A stretch of DNA of 28,154 nucleotides from JBCDCE01 sp039182515 (GCA_039182515.1 JBCDCE010000053.1:1-28154); one strand, 5' to 3'. Shown: positions 14,901 through 22,576, numbered from the stretch's first letter. Notes: generated from the letters alone by a model not told the origin. Numbers and translations: made by a program.

Positions 14901-16382
14901 ATGTTGATCCAAGATCATGATCGCGCTGGCGGCTATTGGGGCGCTGTTTATGCGTTTTGCGCAGTCAAAGGCTTGCAATGCGTGATTGACGGGCCTGTGG
15001 GTTGTGAAAACCTACCCGTGACAAGCGTGCTCCACTACACGGATGCCCTTCCCCCCCATGAATTGCCAATTGTGGTGACCGGCCTTGGCGAAGAAGAGCT
15101 GGGCCGAGATGGCACCGAGGGCGCGATGAAACGCGCATGGGGTGCGCTCGATCCTGCGTTGCCCGCTGTTGTGGTGACCGGTTCAATTGCCGAAATGATC
15201 GGCGGCGGTGTGACGCCCCAAGGCACAAATATCCAGCGCTTCCTCCCGCGCACCATTGATGAGGATCAATGGGAAGCCGCCGATCGGGCGATGACCTGGA
15301 TCTTTACAGAGTTCGGCATGACCAAAGGTCGGATGCCGCGCGAGAAGAAACGTGAAGAGGGCGCTAAGCCACGGGTCAATATCCTTGGCCCGATGTATGG
15401 CACGTTTAATATGCCCTCTGATTTGGCGGAGATCCGTCGTTTGATCGAAGGCATTGGCGCGGATGTGAACATGGTGATGCCGCTTGGCGCCCATGTAGCT
15501 GAGATGCGCGGTCTGGTGAATGCGGATGTGAATGTCTGCATGTACCGAGAATTTGGTCGCGGGCTTTGTGAAGTGCTCGGTAAGCCTTACTTGCAAGCGC
15601 CCATCGGCGTTGACAGTACCACGAAATTCTTGCGCAAGCTGGGGGATCTTTTGGGGTTGGACCCTGAGCCCTTTATCGAGCGTGAAAAGCACTCAACGCT
15701 GAAGCCCGTTTGGGATCTATGGCGCTCGGTCACGCAGGATTTCTTTGCTACTGCGAGCTTTGCGGTTGTCGCTAACGAGACCTATGCAAGGGGTCTACGT
15801 GCCTATTTAGAGACAAATCTTGGCTTGCCATGTGCCTTGGCTGTGGCCCGAACGGCTGGCAAGAAAACGGACAATGATACTGTGCGCAGCGAGCTGCATG
15901 AAAAGCGGCCCCTCGTGGTATTCGGCTCGATCAATGAGAAAATGTATCTGGCTGAGATGAAGTCTGGGCATGGACCAAGCCCAACCTTTATCCCGGCAAG
16001 TTTTCCCGGAGCGGCCATTCGGCGCGCAACGGGCACGCCGTTTATGGGCTACGGGGGCGCTTCTTACGTGTTGCAAGAGGTCTGCAACGGGCTCTTTGAT
16101 GCGCTTTTCCATATACTGCCTTTGGCCAGTGAGATGGACAGCGCTGAGGCCACGCCAACGACCCTGCGCAAAGACATGCCTTGGGACGAGGACGCACAAT
16201 CCGAATTGGATCGGATCGTGGCGACCCATCCCATCCTAACCCGCATTTCTGCTGCGAAATCCCTTCGGGATGCGGCTGAGAAATCTGCACTCGATCAGGG
16301 TGCGGACCGTGTTGTGAGAGAAACAGTCGAAGCATTGGCTCCTGCCTCAAAAGGCAAGGCCAAGAGGGAGGAGACCGTATGA
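14901..16382 (+). CDS. bchZ: Chlorophyllide a reductase subunit Z (BchZ)
   Basis: BchZ pairs with BchY in the NifDK-like component of chlorophyllide a oxidoreductase. The 493-residue product begins MLIQDHDRAGGYWGAVYAFCAVKGLQCVIDGPVGCENLPV, with the probable cluster cysteine C35 in GPVGCEN. Further family blocks are VTGSIAEMIGGGV and NILGPMYGTFNMPSDLAEIRRL. The ATG at 14901 is preceded by GGAGG. Its stop overlaps the pufQ start (ATGA at 16379-16382), so the bch and puf genes are translationally linked. In Rhodobacter the puf promoters lie within or near the bchZ 3' end; I could not mark one here. Confidence 0.96.
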   Translation: MLIQDHDRAGGYWGAVYAFCAVKGLQCVIDGPVGCENLPVTSVLHYTDALPPHELPIVVTGLGEEELGRDGTEGAMKRAWGALDPALPAVVVTGSIAEMIGGGVTPQGTNIQRFLPRTIDEDQWEAADRAMTWIFTEFGMTKGRMPREKKREEGAKPRVNILGPMYGTFNMPSDLAEIRRLIEGIGADVNMVMPLGAHVAEMRGLVNADVNVCMYREFGRGLCEVLGKPYLQAPIGVDSTTKFLRKLGDLLGLDPEPFIEREKHSTLKPVWDLWRSVTQDFFATASFAVVANETYARGLRAYLETNLGLPCALAVARTAGKKTDNDTVRSELHEKRPLVVFGSINEKMYLAEMKSGHGPSPTFIPASFPGAAIRRATGTPFMGYGGASYVLQEVCNGLFDALFHILPLASEMDSAEATPTTLRKDMPWDEDAQSELDRIVATHPILTRISAAKSLRDAAEKSALDQGADRVVRETVEALAPASKGKAKREETV

Positions 16383-16603
16383 CCGACATGACATCAAACG
16401 TGAGCCTAGAGGCGCGCGGGAAAAAGTCGATCAAGGCCGAATTCACGGTCTATTTCGCAATCATTTTTGTGGTGGCCATCCCGCTCGCAACGCTGAGCTG
16501 GCTGTTGACCACGATAAAGTCCGGTCGCTTGACCGGCAAAGGCCCGCTTGCGCGGGCTTGGAGCCAGGCCCGGATCATCACACCGATGATCTTCAACGCC
16601 TGA
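16379..16603 (+). CDS. pufQ: PufQ, bacteriochlorophyll/photosystem assembly factor
   Basis: PufQ is a small single-span membrane protein needed for normal bacteriochlorophyll levels and delivery to the assembling complexes. The 74-residue product has a basic N-terminus (ARGKKSIKAEF) and one hydrophobic helix from about residue 23 to 44 (FTVYFAIIFVVAIPLATLSWLL). A conserved tail PLARAWSQARIITPMIFNA follows. It overlaps bchZ by four bases and precedes pufB after a hairpin-rich gap of 175 bases. Position and sequence both fit Rhodobacter PufQ. Confidence 0.92.
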   Translation: MTDMTSNVSLEARGKKSIKAEFTVYFAIIFVVAIPLATLSWLLTTIKSGRLTGKGPLARAWSQARIITPMIFNA

Positions 16604-16625
16604 GCTTCGCATAAAGTTTGGATCT

Positions 16626-16728
16626 CCGCCCTCGCCAGGCGGTTTTCCGAGGAGCCGAGTGGAGGGTTCTTCACATCATTCGTCTCTCCCCCCCGGGGGG
16701 GCGAATTGTGGCAGGGGATGAGCCCCTG
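16626..16728 (+). promoter_or_regulatory. Hairpin-rich pufQ-pufB leader region
   Basis: The pufQ-pufB gap holds three inverted repeats. The first is CCGCC-N7-GGCGG followed by TTTT at 16626-16646, terminator-like. The second is C7 directly joined to G7 at 16688-16701. The third is CAGGGG-N5-CCCCTG at 16712-16728. GGAGG at about 16767-16771 serves pufB. In Rhodobacter, processing and differential decay of puf mRNA upstream of pufB set the LH1-to-PufQ ratio; these stems could act in the same way. I found no pufK-like reading frame here. Confidence 0.5.
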
Positions 16729-16778
16729 TCGTAACCCAGCCGCGGGGGGTACGCGGCATTGGCTCTGGAGGAAAACCC

Positions 16779-16919
16779 ATGGCTGATCTGTCCTTTACTG
16801 GACTCACTGACGAGCAAGCCCAGGAGCTGCACGCCGTATACATGAGTGGCCTTTGGCTGTTCTCGGCTGTAGCGATCGTCGCCCATATCGCGACGTTCAT
16901 CTGGTTTCCTTGGTTCTAA
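16779..16919 (+). CDS. pufB: Light-harvesting 1 (B875) beta polypeptide PufB
   Basis: PufB is the LH1 beta subunit, binding bacteriochlorophyll in the ring around the reaction centre. The 46-residue product MADLSFTGLTDEQAQELHAV... has the family N-terminal LTDEQAQELHAVYMSGLW. A single membrane helix follows, with H36 (VAHIATFIWFPWF) as the axial ligand of bacteriochlorophyll and the typical aromatic C-terminus WFPWF. A second conserved histidine, H18, lies 18 residues before it. It has a strong GGAGG ribosome site. pufA follows 15 bases later. Confidence 0.95.
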   Translation: MADLSFTGLTDEQAQELHAVYMSGLWLFSAVAIVAHIATFIWFPWF

Positions 16920-16934
16920 GAGAGGGATTGAAGA

Positions 16935-17096
16935 ATGGCTAAATTCTATAAGATTTGGATGATCTTTGATCCGCGCCGCGTGTTTGTTGCACAAGGCGTC
17001 TTCTTGTTCCTTCTCGCAGCGATGATTCACCTCGTGCTTCTCAGCAACGACGGTTTCAACTGGTTTGAAATCGCCTCTGCGAAGTACGGCGGTTAA
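16935..17096 (+). CDS. pufA: Light-harvesting 1 (B875) alpha polypeptide PufA
   Basis: PufA is the LH1 alpha subunit. The 53-residue product starts MAKFYKIWMIFDPRRVFVAQ, the canonical alpha N-terminus with the FDPRR motif. Its single membrane helix carries H32 (AAMIHLVLLS), the bacteriochlorophyll ligand. The C-terminal stretch NWFEIASAKYGG is of normal length. It is expressed with pufB from a shared transcript, and a stable stem-loop 23 bases after its stop probably protects the pufBA mRNA from 3' decay. Confidence 0.95.
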   Translation: MAKFYKIWMIFDPRRVFVAQGVFLFLLAAMIHLVLLSNDGFNWFEIASAKYGG

Positions 17097-17119
17097 TCCG
17101 CGCGACGGACCTGAAAACG

Positions 17120-17149
17120 CTGTGGGCGGGGCGCAAGTTCCGCCCGCAG
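17120..17149 (+). promoter_or_regulatory. pufBA-pufLM intercistronic stem-loop
   Basis: CTGTGGGCGG (17120-17129) pairs with CCGCCCGCAG (17140-17149) as a 10-base-pair stem with one G-U pair and a 10-base loop. It lies between pufA and pufL. In Rhodobacter the equivalent hairpin stabilises the pufBA segment, so that LH1 proteins are made in excess over reaction-centre L and M. There is no U-run, so it is not a normal terminator. Confidence 0.75.
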
Positions 17150-17211
17150 CAACTCAACCATTCAACTGACGGCCGGCGCACACGACCAGCCGCCAAACGC
17201 GGAGACAGAAG

Positions 17212-18060
17212 ATGGCTTTGCTCAGCTTCGAGAGAAAATATCGCGTCCGCGGAGGGACGCTGATCGGCGGTGATCTGTTCGACTTTTGGGTCGGCCCGTT
17301 CTACGTCGGCTTTTTTGGTGTAACCACCATCTTTTTTGCAGCACTTGGAACCCTTATGATCTTTTACGGGGCGGCCCTTGGGGGCACTTGGAACCCGTGG
17401 TTGATCTCAATTGATCCACCCCCCCTTGAGTACGGCCTGGGTGCCGCACCACTGGAAGAGGGCGGGCTTTGGCAAATCATCACCGGCTGTGCCGTGGCGG
17501 CTTTCCTAAGCTGGATGTTCCGAGAAATTGAAATCTGTCGCAAACTCGGCATGGGCTATCATGTGCCCGTGGCCTTCGGCTTTGCGATCTTGGCATATGT
17601 CACGCTTGTGATCATCCGCCCCGTTCTCATGGGTGCATGGGGGCACGGCTTTCCTTACGGGATTTTCAGCCACCTCGATTGGGTGAACAACGTCGGATAT
17701 GCCTACGGTAACTTCCACTACAACCCAGCCCATATGGTGGCGATTACGTTCTTCTTCACGACCTGTCTCGCACTTGCGCTGCACGGCTCGCTGATCTTGT
17801 CGGCCGCGAACCCCGAAGAGGGCAACGAGGCGCTGACACCAGATCACGAAGACACGTACTTCCGCGATTTGATTGGCTATTCGATTGGTACTTTAGGCAT
17901 TCACCGCTTGGGACTTTTCCTCGCATTGAATGCGGGTTTCTGGTCAGCAGTCTGTATCGTCATCTCCGGCACGGTCTGGTTCGATGCCTGGGTTGTCTGG
18001 TGGGATTGGTACATCGATCTGCCTTGGTGGAGCGATATCGAAGGAGGCATCAATGGCTGA
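17212..18060 (+). CDS. pufL: Photosynthetic reaction centre L subunit (PufL)
   Basis: PufL binds half of the reaction-centre pigments and the QB site. The 282-residue protein has five membrane helices, and its key residues line up with the R. sphaeroides numbering plus one for the initiator Met: H154 (accessory BChl), H169, H174 (special pair), H191 and H231 (non-haem iron). QB-pocket acids and serine are also in place: E213, D214 and S224 in TPDHEDTYFRDLIGYSIGTLGIHR. It starts at ATG 17212 after GGAGAC and overlaps pufM by eight bases. Confidence 0.98.
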   Translation: MALLSFERKYRVRGGTLIGGDLFDFWVGPFYVGFFGVTTIFFAALGTLMIFYGAALGGTWNPWLISIDPPPLEYGLGAAPLEEGGLWQIITGCAVAAFLSWMFREIEICRKLGMGYHVPVAFGFAILAYVTLVIIRPVLMGAWGHGFPYGIFSHLDWVNNVGYAYGNFHYNPAHMVAITFFFTTCLALALHGSLILSAANPEEGNEALTPDHEDTYFRDLIGYSIGTLGIHRLGLFLALNAGFWSAVCIVISGTVWFDAWVVWWDWYIDLPWWSDIEGGING

Positions 18061-18985
18061 GTATCAAAACATCTTTACCCAGGTCCAAGTTCAAGGCCCG
18101 CCTGAATGGGGCATGGACAGTGCTGAAAACATCATGGAAGAGCGCCAAGGGAACCCTGGCTATTCGACCCTGATTGGCTGGTTTGGCAATGCTCAATTGG
18201 GCCCCGTTTATCTCGGGACCCTGGGGACGATCTCCCTGGCAAGCGGCCTGATCTGGTTCTTCATCGTAGGGCTCAGCTATTGGGCGCAAGCGGGCTACAA
18301 CCCTGCAGTGTTCATGCGCGATCTGTTCTACTTCTCGCTTGAGCCGCCGTCGGAGGAATATGGCCTTGGTTTTGCGCCCCTGAAAGAGGGTGGTGCTTGG
18401 TTGATCGCTTCGTTCTTCCTGTTGATCTCGGTGATGACCTGGTGGATGCGCACCTGGCGCCGGGCGCAGGCTCTGGGCATGGGCAAACACGTTTGCTACG
18501 CCTTCGCCTCTGCGATCTGGCTCTTCTTGGTCTTGGGTCTCATTCGCCCCATTTTGATGGGCAGCTGGTCAGAAGCCGTACCTTACGGGATCTTCAGCCA
18601 CCTAGATTGGACGAACCTCTTCTCGCTCACTTACGGGAACCTGTTCTATAATCCATTCCATGCGCTCTCGATTGCGTTCCTTTATGGCTCAGCCCTGCTC
18701 TTTGCGATGCACGGTGCGACCATTCTGGCGGTGTCGCGCTACGGCGGTGACCGCGAGTTGGAGCAGATCTATGACCGCGGGACAGCCTCTGAACGCGCAG
18801 CTCTCTTCTGGCGCTGGACCATGGGCTTCAATGCGACAATGGAAGGCATTCACCGCTGGGCGTGGTGGTTTGCGGTACTGACAACGCTCACAGGCGGTAT
18901 CGGTATCCTGCTCACGGGCACGGTTGTGGATAACTGGTTCCTCTGGGCGCAAGAGCACGGCTACGCGCCGCCATACGAACAGTAA
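18053..18985 (+). CDS. pufM: Photosynthetic reaction centre M subunit (PufM)
   Basis: PufM binds the other pigment half and QA. The 310-residue protein starts at the ATG at 18053 (MAEYQNIFTQVQV) with AAGGAGG upstream inside pufL. The ligands fit Rhodobacter numbering plus one: H183 (accessory BChl), H203 (special pair), H220 and H267 (iron), E235 (iron-binding glutamate) and Y211. The sequence PILMGSWSEAVPYGIFSHLDW is typical of M. A longer in-frame start at 17930 is only overlap with pufL. The next gene is pufX-like; no pufC cytochrome follows. Confidence 0.98.
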   Translation: MAEYQNIFTQVQVQGPPEWGMDSAENIMEERQGNPGYSTLIGWFGNAQLGPVYLGTLGTISLASGLIWFFIVGLSYWAQAGYNPAVFMRDLFYFSLEPPSEEYGLGFAPLKEGGAWLIASFFLLISVMTWWMRTWRRAQALGMGKHVCYAFASAIWLFLVLGLIRPILMGSWSEAVPYGIFSHLDWTNLFSLTYGNLFYNPFHALSIAFLYGSALLFAMHGATILAVSRYGGDRELEQIYDRGTASERAALFWRWTMGFNATMEGIHRWAWWFAVLTTLTGGIGILLTGTVVDNWFLWAQEHGYAPPYEQ

Positions 18986-18997
18986 GGAGACGGATCT

Positions 18998-19225
18998 ATG
19001 TCTGACAGCAAAATCCCCTTCGACGGTGATTTCTCCGTCGCCAATATTCAGCGCAATGTGCTGGGTCAGATGGTCAAGGGTCTCGCCTTTGTCCTAGGCG
19101 TCACGGGCTTCGCCATCGGGTTTGTTCTCTTCTTCTGGTACGCAGGCACTTTCCTGCCGCCAGATAGCAAAGACGCAGCCGATCCCACACCTTGGGAAGG
19201 CTCCTGGTGGCAGCGCGAACTTTAA
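18998..19225 (+). CDS. pufX: PufX-like single-span membrane protein
   Basis: PufX opens the LH1 ring for quinone exchange and organises RC-LH1 dimers in Rhodobacter. This 75-residue product sits where pufX does, 12 bases after pufM with AAGGAG upstream and dxs beyond. It has one hydrophobic helix at about residues 28-50, flanked by QMVKG before and FLPP after. Compared from memory with R. sphaeroides PufX, the span from QMVKG to FLP aligns without gaps over 31 positions with about eleven identities, including K27, G28, G34, the FF pair and LP. A GxxxG motif is present (G37-G41), though shifted. The C-terminal tail EGSWWQREL is tryptophan-rich and unlike the Rhodobacter tail. I infer a divergent PufX; function is not proven. 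Confidence 0.75.
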   Translation: MSDSKIPFDGDFSVANIQRNVLGQMVKGLAFVLGVTGFAIGFVLFFWYAGTFLPPDSKDAADPTPWEGSWWQREL

Positions 19226-19239
19226 CGCGCACACACCCT

Positions 19240-19398
19240 TGACCAAGGCGATTTGCGGTAAATCTCTTTGGTCAGATTTGAGATTGGGTGAGGCGTTCCA
19301 ACAGCGCCTTATCCGCTAGCCATCGGGTCAAGCTCTATCCCGCTTGACCTGATATCGGGGCCTCCACACCCCGGTTCCCTTCCTGTTGGCTACAGGAA
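19240..19398 (+). repeat. Four consecutive stem-loops in the pufX-dxs gap
   Basis: Four inverted repeats follow pufX. TGACCAA...TTGGTCA (19240-19274) contains an inner GATTT...AAATC stem. GGTCAAG...CTTGACC is at 19326-19349, CGGGG...CCCCG at 19356-19373, and TTCCTGT...ACAGGAA with a 5-base loop at 19380-19398. The last two are directly followed by the terminator at 19401. They probably form a structured 3' end of the puf mRNA. No reading frame of note lies here. Confidence 0.6.
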
Positions 19399-19400
19399 CG

Positions 19401-19437
19401 AACGCCGCAAGTGGTTCTCTGCTTGCGGCGTTTTTTT
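19401..19437 (+). terminator. Rho-independent terminator after puf operon
   Basis: AACGCCGCAAG (19401-19411) pairs with CTTGCGGCGTT (19422-19432) as an 11-base-pair perfect stem with a 10-base loop, followed by a run of seven T (19431-19437). It lies about 175 bases after pufX and 55 bases before dxs, so it would end most puf transcripts before dxs. Confidence 0.88.
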
Positions 19438-19492
19438 AACGGATTTGAGGCTCTACTTCGCCAGTTTGAGCCGGGATATGGGGAGACATACC

Positions 19493-21394
19493 ATGGGTGC
19501 CACACCGCTTTTGGATCGCGTGACGGGGCCAGTTGCCCTGCGCAGCATGGGAGATGCAGAGCTGGGCCAATTGGCCAAAGAACTGCGCGCTGAAACCATC
19601 GATGTTGTGAGCCAAACCGGGGGGCATCTTGGGTCCTCGCTTGGTGTTGTGGAACTGACAGTCGCAATCCATGCGGTGTTTAATACGCCCTATGACAAGC
19701 TGATCTGGGACGTTGGCCATCAATGCTATCCCCATAAGATCCTAACCGGCCGCCGCAGAGAGATGACAACGCTGCGCCAAGAAGGTGGGTTGTCTGGCTT
19801 CACCAAGCGCTCAGAGAGTGAGTACGATCCTTTTGGAGCAGCCCACAGCTCAACCTCCATTTCAGCAGCCCTAGGCTTCACCCTTGGAAGAGACATGGGC
19901 CAGGCTACGGGCGATGCCATCGCCGTGATCGGCGATGGCTCCATCAGCGCTGGCATGGCTTATGAAGCGCTCAACAATGCAGGCTCTGAAGGCCGTCGTA
20001 TGTTCGTCATTTTGAATGACAACGAGATGTCCATCGCGCCGCCTGTTGGTGCAATGAGCAATTACCTCTCTAGCCTTTATGCCAATACGCCTTTGGGGCT
20101 TATGAAAGACATGGCCGAAGGCTTTGAAAGTGCGCTGCCTGGGCCTTTGCGCGAGGGCGCGCGTCGGGCACGTCAATTGGTAACGGGCATGCCAGGCGGT
20201 GGGACGCTCTTTGAAGAGCTGGGTTTCAGCTACATCGGCCCCATTGATGGGCACGATATGGACCAAGTTTTGAGTGTGTTGCGGGCGGCCAAAACGCGCG
20301 CGACGGGCCCTGTGCTTATTCATGCCTGCACGGTGAAAGGCAAAGGCTACCAGCCGGCTGAGTCTTCCGCCGACAAATACCACGGCGTGGCGAAGTTCGA
20401 TGTACAAAGCGGCACGCAGAAGAAGTCCAATTCCAACATTCCCGCCTACACCAAGGTGTTTGGCCAAACGCTCACAGAGCTCTCGAATGAGGATCCTCGT
20501 ATTGTCGCTGTGACAGCCGCGATGCCCTCTGGCACTGGCGTGAACATTCTTGCAGACCGTTACCCGGAGCGCGTTTTTGACGTTGGCATTGCAGAGCAAC
20601 ACGGGGTCACCTTTGCGGCCGGTATGGCGGCTAGTGGTCTCAAACCGTTTTGCGCGATCTATTCTACCTTCCTGCAGCGCGGCTATGACCAGGTGGTCCA
20701 TGACGTTGCTCTACAAGGCCTGCCTGTGCGCTTTGCGATTGATCGCGCTGGCCTGGTGGGCGCGGATGGCGCCACCCATGCAGGGGCTTTTGATATCGCT
20801 TACCTCAGCAATCTTCCCGGCTTTACCGTGATGGCGCCGTCAGATGAGGCGGATTTGGTCCGGATGTTGGCTAAAATGGCGACCATCGATGACGGACCAT
20901 CCGCAGTGCGCTTCCCACGTGGCGAAGGCGTTGGCGTTGATCTTCCAGATCTCAATGAAACAATTGAGATTGGTAAAGGTCGGATCCTCCAAGAGGGCAA
21001 GGATGTGGCCTTCTTCTCATTAGGGGCTCATCTGGCCGAAGTGCGCAAGGCCGCGGATCTGATGGGCGAACAAGGAGTCAGCACCACCATTGCAGACGCA
21101 CGCTTTGCCAAACCAATAGACACAGAGTTGTTGCGCAAACTTGTGCGCGATCACTGTGCTGTGGTGACCGTTGAACAAGGGGCGCAGGGCGGTTTTGGAG
21201 CCATGGTCCTGCACTACCTGGCCAACGAGGGTCTTTTGGACGGCCGTTGTGCTCTACGCACAGTAACCCTGCCAGACCGCTTCATTGATCACGCGGCACC
21301 GGATGCCATGTACGCGGATGCCGGCATGACCGCGCTTGATATGGCAGCTGTGGCCCTGGAAGCTTTGGGCAAGAACATCACCACCCCAGCATAG
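19493..21394 (+). CDS. dxs: 1-deoxy-D-xylulose-5-phosphate synthase (Dxs)
   Basis: Dxs condenses pyruvate and glyceraldehyde 3-phosphate with thiamine diphosphate, the first step of the MEP isoprenoid pathway feeding carotenoids and the bacteriochlorophyll tail. The 633-residue protein has the catalytic-type H45 (QTGGHLGSSLGVVELT) and the thiamine-binding motif GDG at 147-149 ending in NDNEMSI. It also has the transketolase pyrimidine-domain block VFDVGIAEQHGVTFAAGMA. I chose the ATG at 19493, which has GGGGAGA upstream; the frame is open to a TTG at 19445, which follows the terminator closely. A dxs copy directly behind pufX is the Rhodobacter arrangement. Other dxs copies outside the window cannot be excluded. 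Confidence 0.95.
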   Translation: MGATPLLDRVTGPVALRSMGDAELGQLAKELRAETIDVVSQTGGHLGSSLGVVELTVAIHAVFNTPYDKLIWDVGHQCYPHKILTGRRREMTTLRQEGGLSGFTKRSESEYDPFGAAHSSTSISAALGFTLGRDMGQATGDAIAVIGDGSISAGMAYEALNNAGSEGRRMFVILNDNEMSIAPPVGAMSNYLSSLYANTPLGLMKDMAEGFESALPGPLREGARRARQLVTGMPGGGTLFEELGFSYIGPIDGHDMDQVLSVLRAAKTRATGPVLIHACTVKGKGYQPAESSADKYHGVAKFDVQSGTQKKSNSNIPAYTKVFGQTLTELSNEDPRIVAVTAAMPSGTGVNILADRYPERVFDVGIAEQHGVTFAAGMAASGLKPFCAIYSTFLQRGYDQVVHDVALQGLPVRFAIDRAGLVGADGATHAGAFDIAYLSNLPGFTVMAPSDEADLVRMLAKMATIDDGPSAVRFPRGEGVGVDLPDLNETIEIGKGRILQEGKDVAFFSLGAHLAEVRKAADLMGEQGVSTTIADARFAKPIDTELLRKLVRDHCAVVTVEQGAQGGFGAMVLHYLANEGLLDGRCALRTVTLPDRFIDHAAPDAMYADAGMTALDMAAVALEALGKNITTPA

Positions 21395-21411
21395 GGTCTT
21401 TTCCTGGATCA

Positions 21412-21454
21412 AAATACTCCGGGGGAGACCCGTAGGGTCGGGGGCAGCGCCCCC
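21412..21454 (-). repeat. REP-like palindromic intergenic element, copy 2
   Basis: Read on the minus strand this is GGGGGC-GCT-GCCCCC (21454-21440), then GACCC-TAC-GGGTC (21439-21427), then a C-run and GAGTATTT (21419-21412). The outline matches the bchX-bchY copy at 13226-13259, with an extra inner stem. It lies just after the dxs stop, where it may also help end or stabilise the dxs transcript. Confidence 0.6.
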
Positions 21455-21583
21455 AGCTCCGTCTCAAATTTTAACCAAAGTTAACAAAAAGTTGCCAGAA
21501 CGACGCCATTCAAGCTAATATCTTAACAAAGGGTTAAAGCGGGGCGCCAATGACCTCGCAATGCTTGAGGCAGATAGGCAGTT

Positions 21584-22573
21584 ATGGCGAAAGACGCGTA
21601 TACCGTCGTTTCGACGATGAAGAATGAAGCCCCCTACATTTTGGATTGGGTCGCTCATTACAAAGTCCTTGGGTTCGACCACATCGTGGTCTGCACCAAT
21701 GATTGCACCGATCCTACAGTAGACATTCTTAAGCGTCTCGAGGAACTCGGCTACGTCACGCACCATCCCACGGTCGTGCGCCGCGCGGGCATTCACCGCA
21801 GTGCCCTGCGTCAAGCCAGCCGCCTCTATGACGAGGTTAAAGAGGCAGCTTGGGTGTTCGTCTGTGACGTTGACGAATATCTCAACATCCATGTCGGCGA
21901 TGGCTCCGCGCGCGCACTGGTTGAGGCGTCGGGATCCGACGCTGACGTGATTGCTGTGCCGTGGCGCTGTTTTGGCGCTGCTGATGTGGATCAGATCGCA
22001 GATACCCCCGTGACCGAGCAATTTGGTCTCGGGGAGTTGCCTTACGATCCTGTGCACCGCCCTTTAACCGGAAAATTCGTCAAATCGCTCTACACGAACA
22101 AAGAGAAGTTCCAACGCATGGGGCTGCATGGCCCCGTGGCGTTTGAAAAGCACGAACCTGGGATCACACGTGTCTTGCCAGGCGGCGCCCTTTATACCGT
22201 AGGTGGAAAACGCACCGAGCACGCACCGCTTTGGGACGTTGCCCAGGTCAATCACTATGCCGTGCGCTCCCTGGAAAGCTTTCTCATTAAACGCGCGCGG
22301 GGCCGGGCCAACCACTCGCACCACACGCTTGGGGTCGAGTATTGGGAAAAGTTCAATCTCAATGACCTGCCCGACAGCACAATCGCCCAATACCGCGACC
22401 GCACGCGTAAACTCAGTGCTGAATTCCGTGCCGATAAAGTCCTTGGTCCACTCCACGAAAAAGCCGTCGACTGGCACTTGCGAAAAGCGGCTTCAATCAA
22501 AATGGACCCAGAGATAGACCCACTGGTTGAGGCCCTAAGCCACAGCGGAACACAGGTTGTCGCGGCTGAGTAG
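21584..22573 (+). CDS. Glycosyltransferase-like protein (GT-A fold, family 2-type), function unknown
   Basis: The 329-residue soluble protein resembles the Glyco_tranf_2_4/family-92-like glycosyltransferases common in Rhodobacterales. Seen features are the N-terminal TVVSTMKNEAPYILDWVAHYKVLGFDHIVVCTNDCTD (about residues 7-43), typical of this group, and a DVDEYLNI motif (D95-D97) that could bind metal and sugar nucleotide. NHYAVRSLESFLIKRARGRANH lies in the second half. Donor and acceptor are not readable. It lies between dxs and the idi-bchP operon, facing an unrelated lipoprotein gene, and is not a usual photosynthesis gene. It might act on surface polysaccharide; I see nothing that ties it to pigments. 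Confidence 0.8.
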   Translation: MAKDAYTVVSTMKNEAPYILDWVAHYKVLGFDHIVVCTNDCTDPTVDILKRLEELGYVTHHPTVVRRAGIHRSALRQASRLYDEVKEAAWVFVCDVDEYLNIHVGDGSARALVEASGSDADVIAVPWRCFGAADVDQIADTPVTEQFGLGELPYDPVHRPLTGKFVKSLYTNKEKFQRMGLHGPVAFEKHEPGITRVLPGGALYTVGGKRTEHAPLWDVAQVNHYAVRSLESFLIKRARGRANHSHHTLGVEYWEKFNLNDLPDSTIAQYRDRTRKLSAEFRADKVLGPLHEKAVDWHLRKAASIKMDPEIDPLVEALSHSGTQVVAAE

Positions 22574-22576
22574 GCG

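Noticed and set aside
16604..16778. pufK-like small gene between pufQ and pufB
   Set aside because: No open frame with a start and ribosome site; only palindromes were seen.
17930..18052. Upstream in-frame start for pufM
   Set aside because: It lies wholly within pufL; the ATG at 18053 has AAGGAGG and the conserved PufM N-terminus.
18986..19492. pufC (tetrahaem cytochrome) after pufM
   Set aside because: No CxxCH motif is present; only the small PufX-like gene and hairpins lie here.
19871..20701. 276-codon open frame antisense to dxs
   Set aside because: Shadow of dxs; no start signal or domain.
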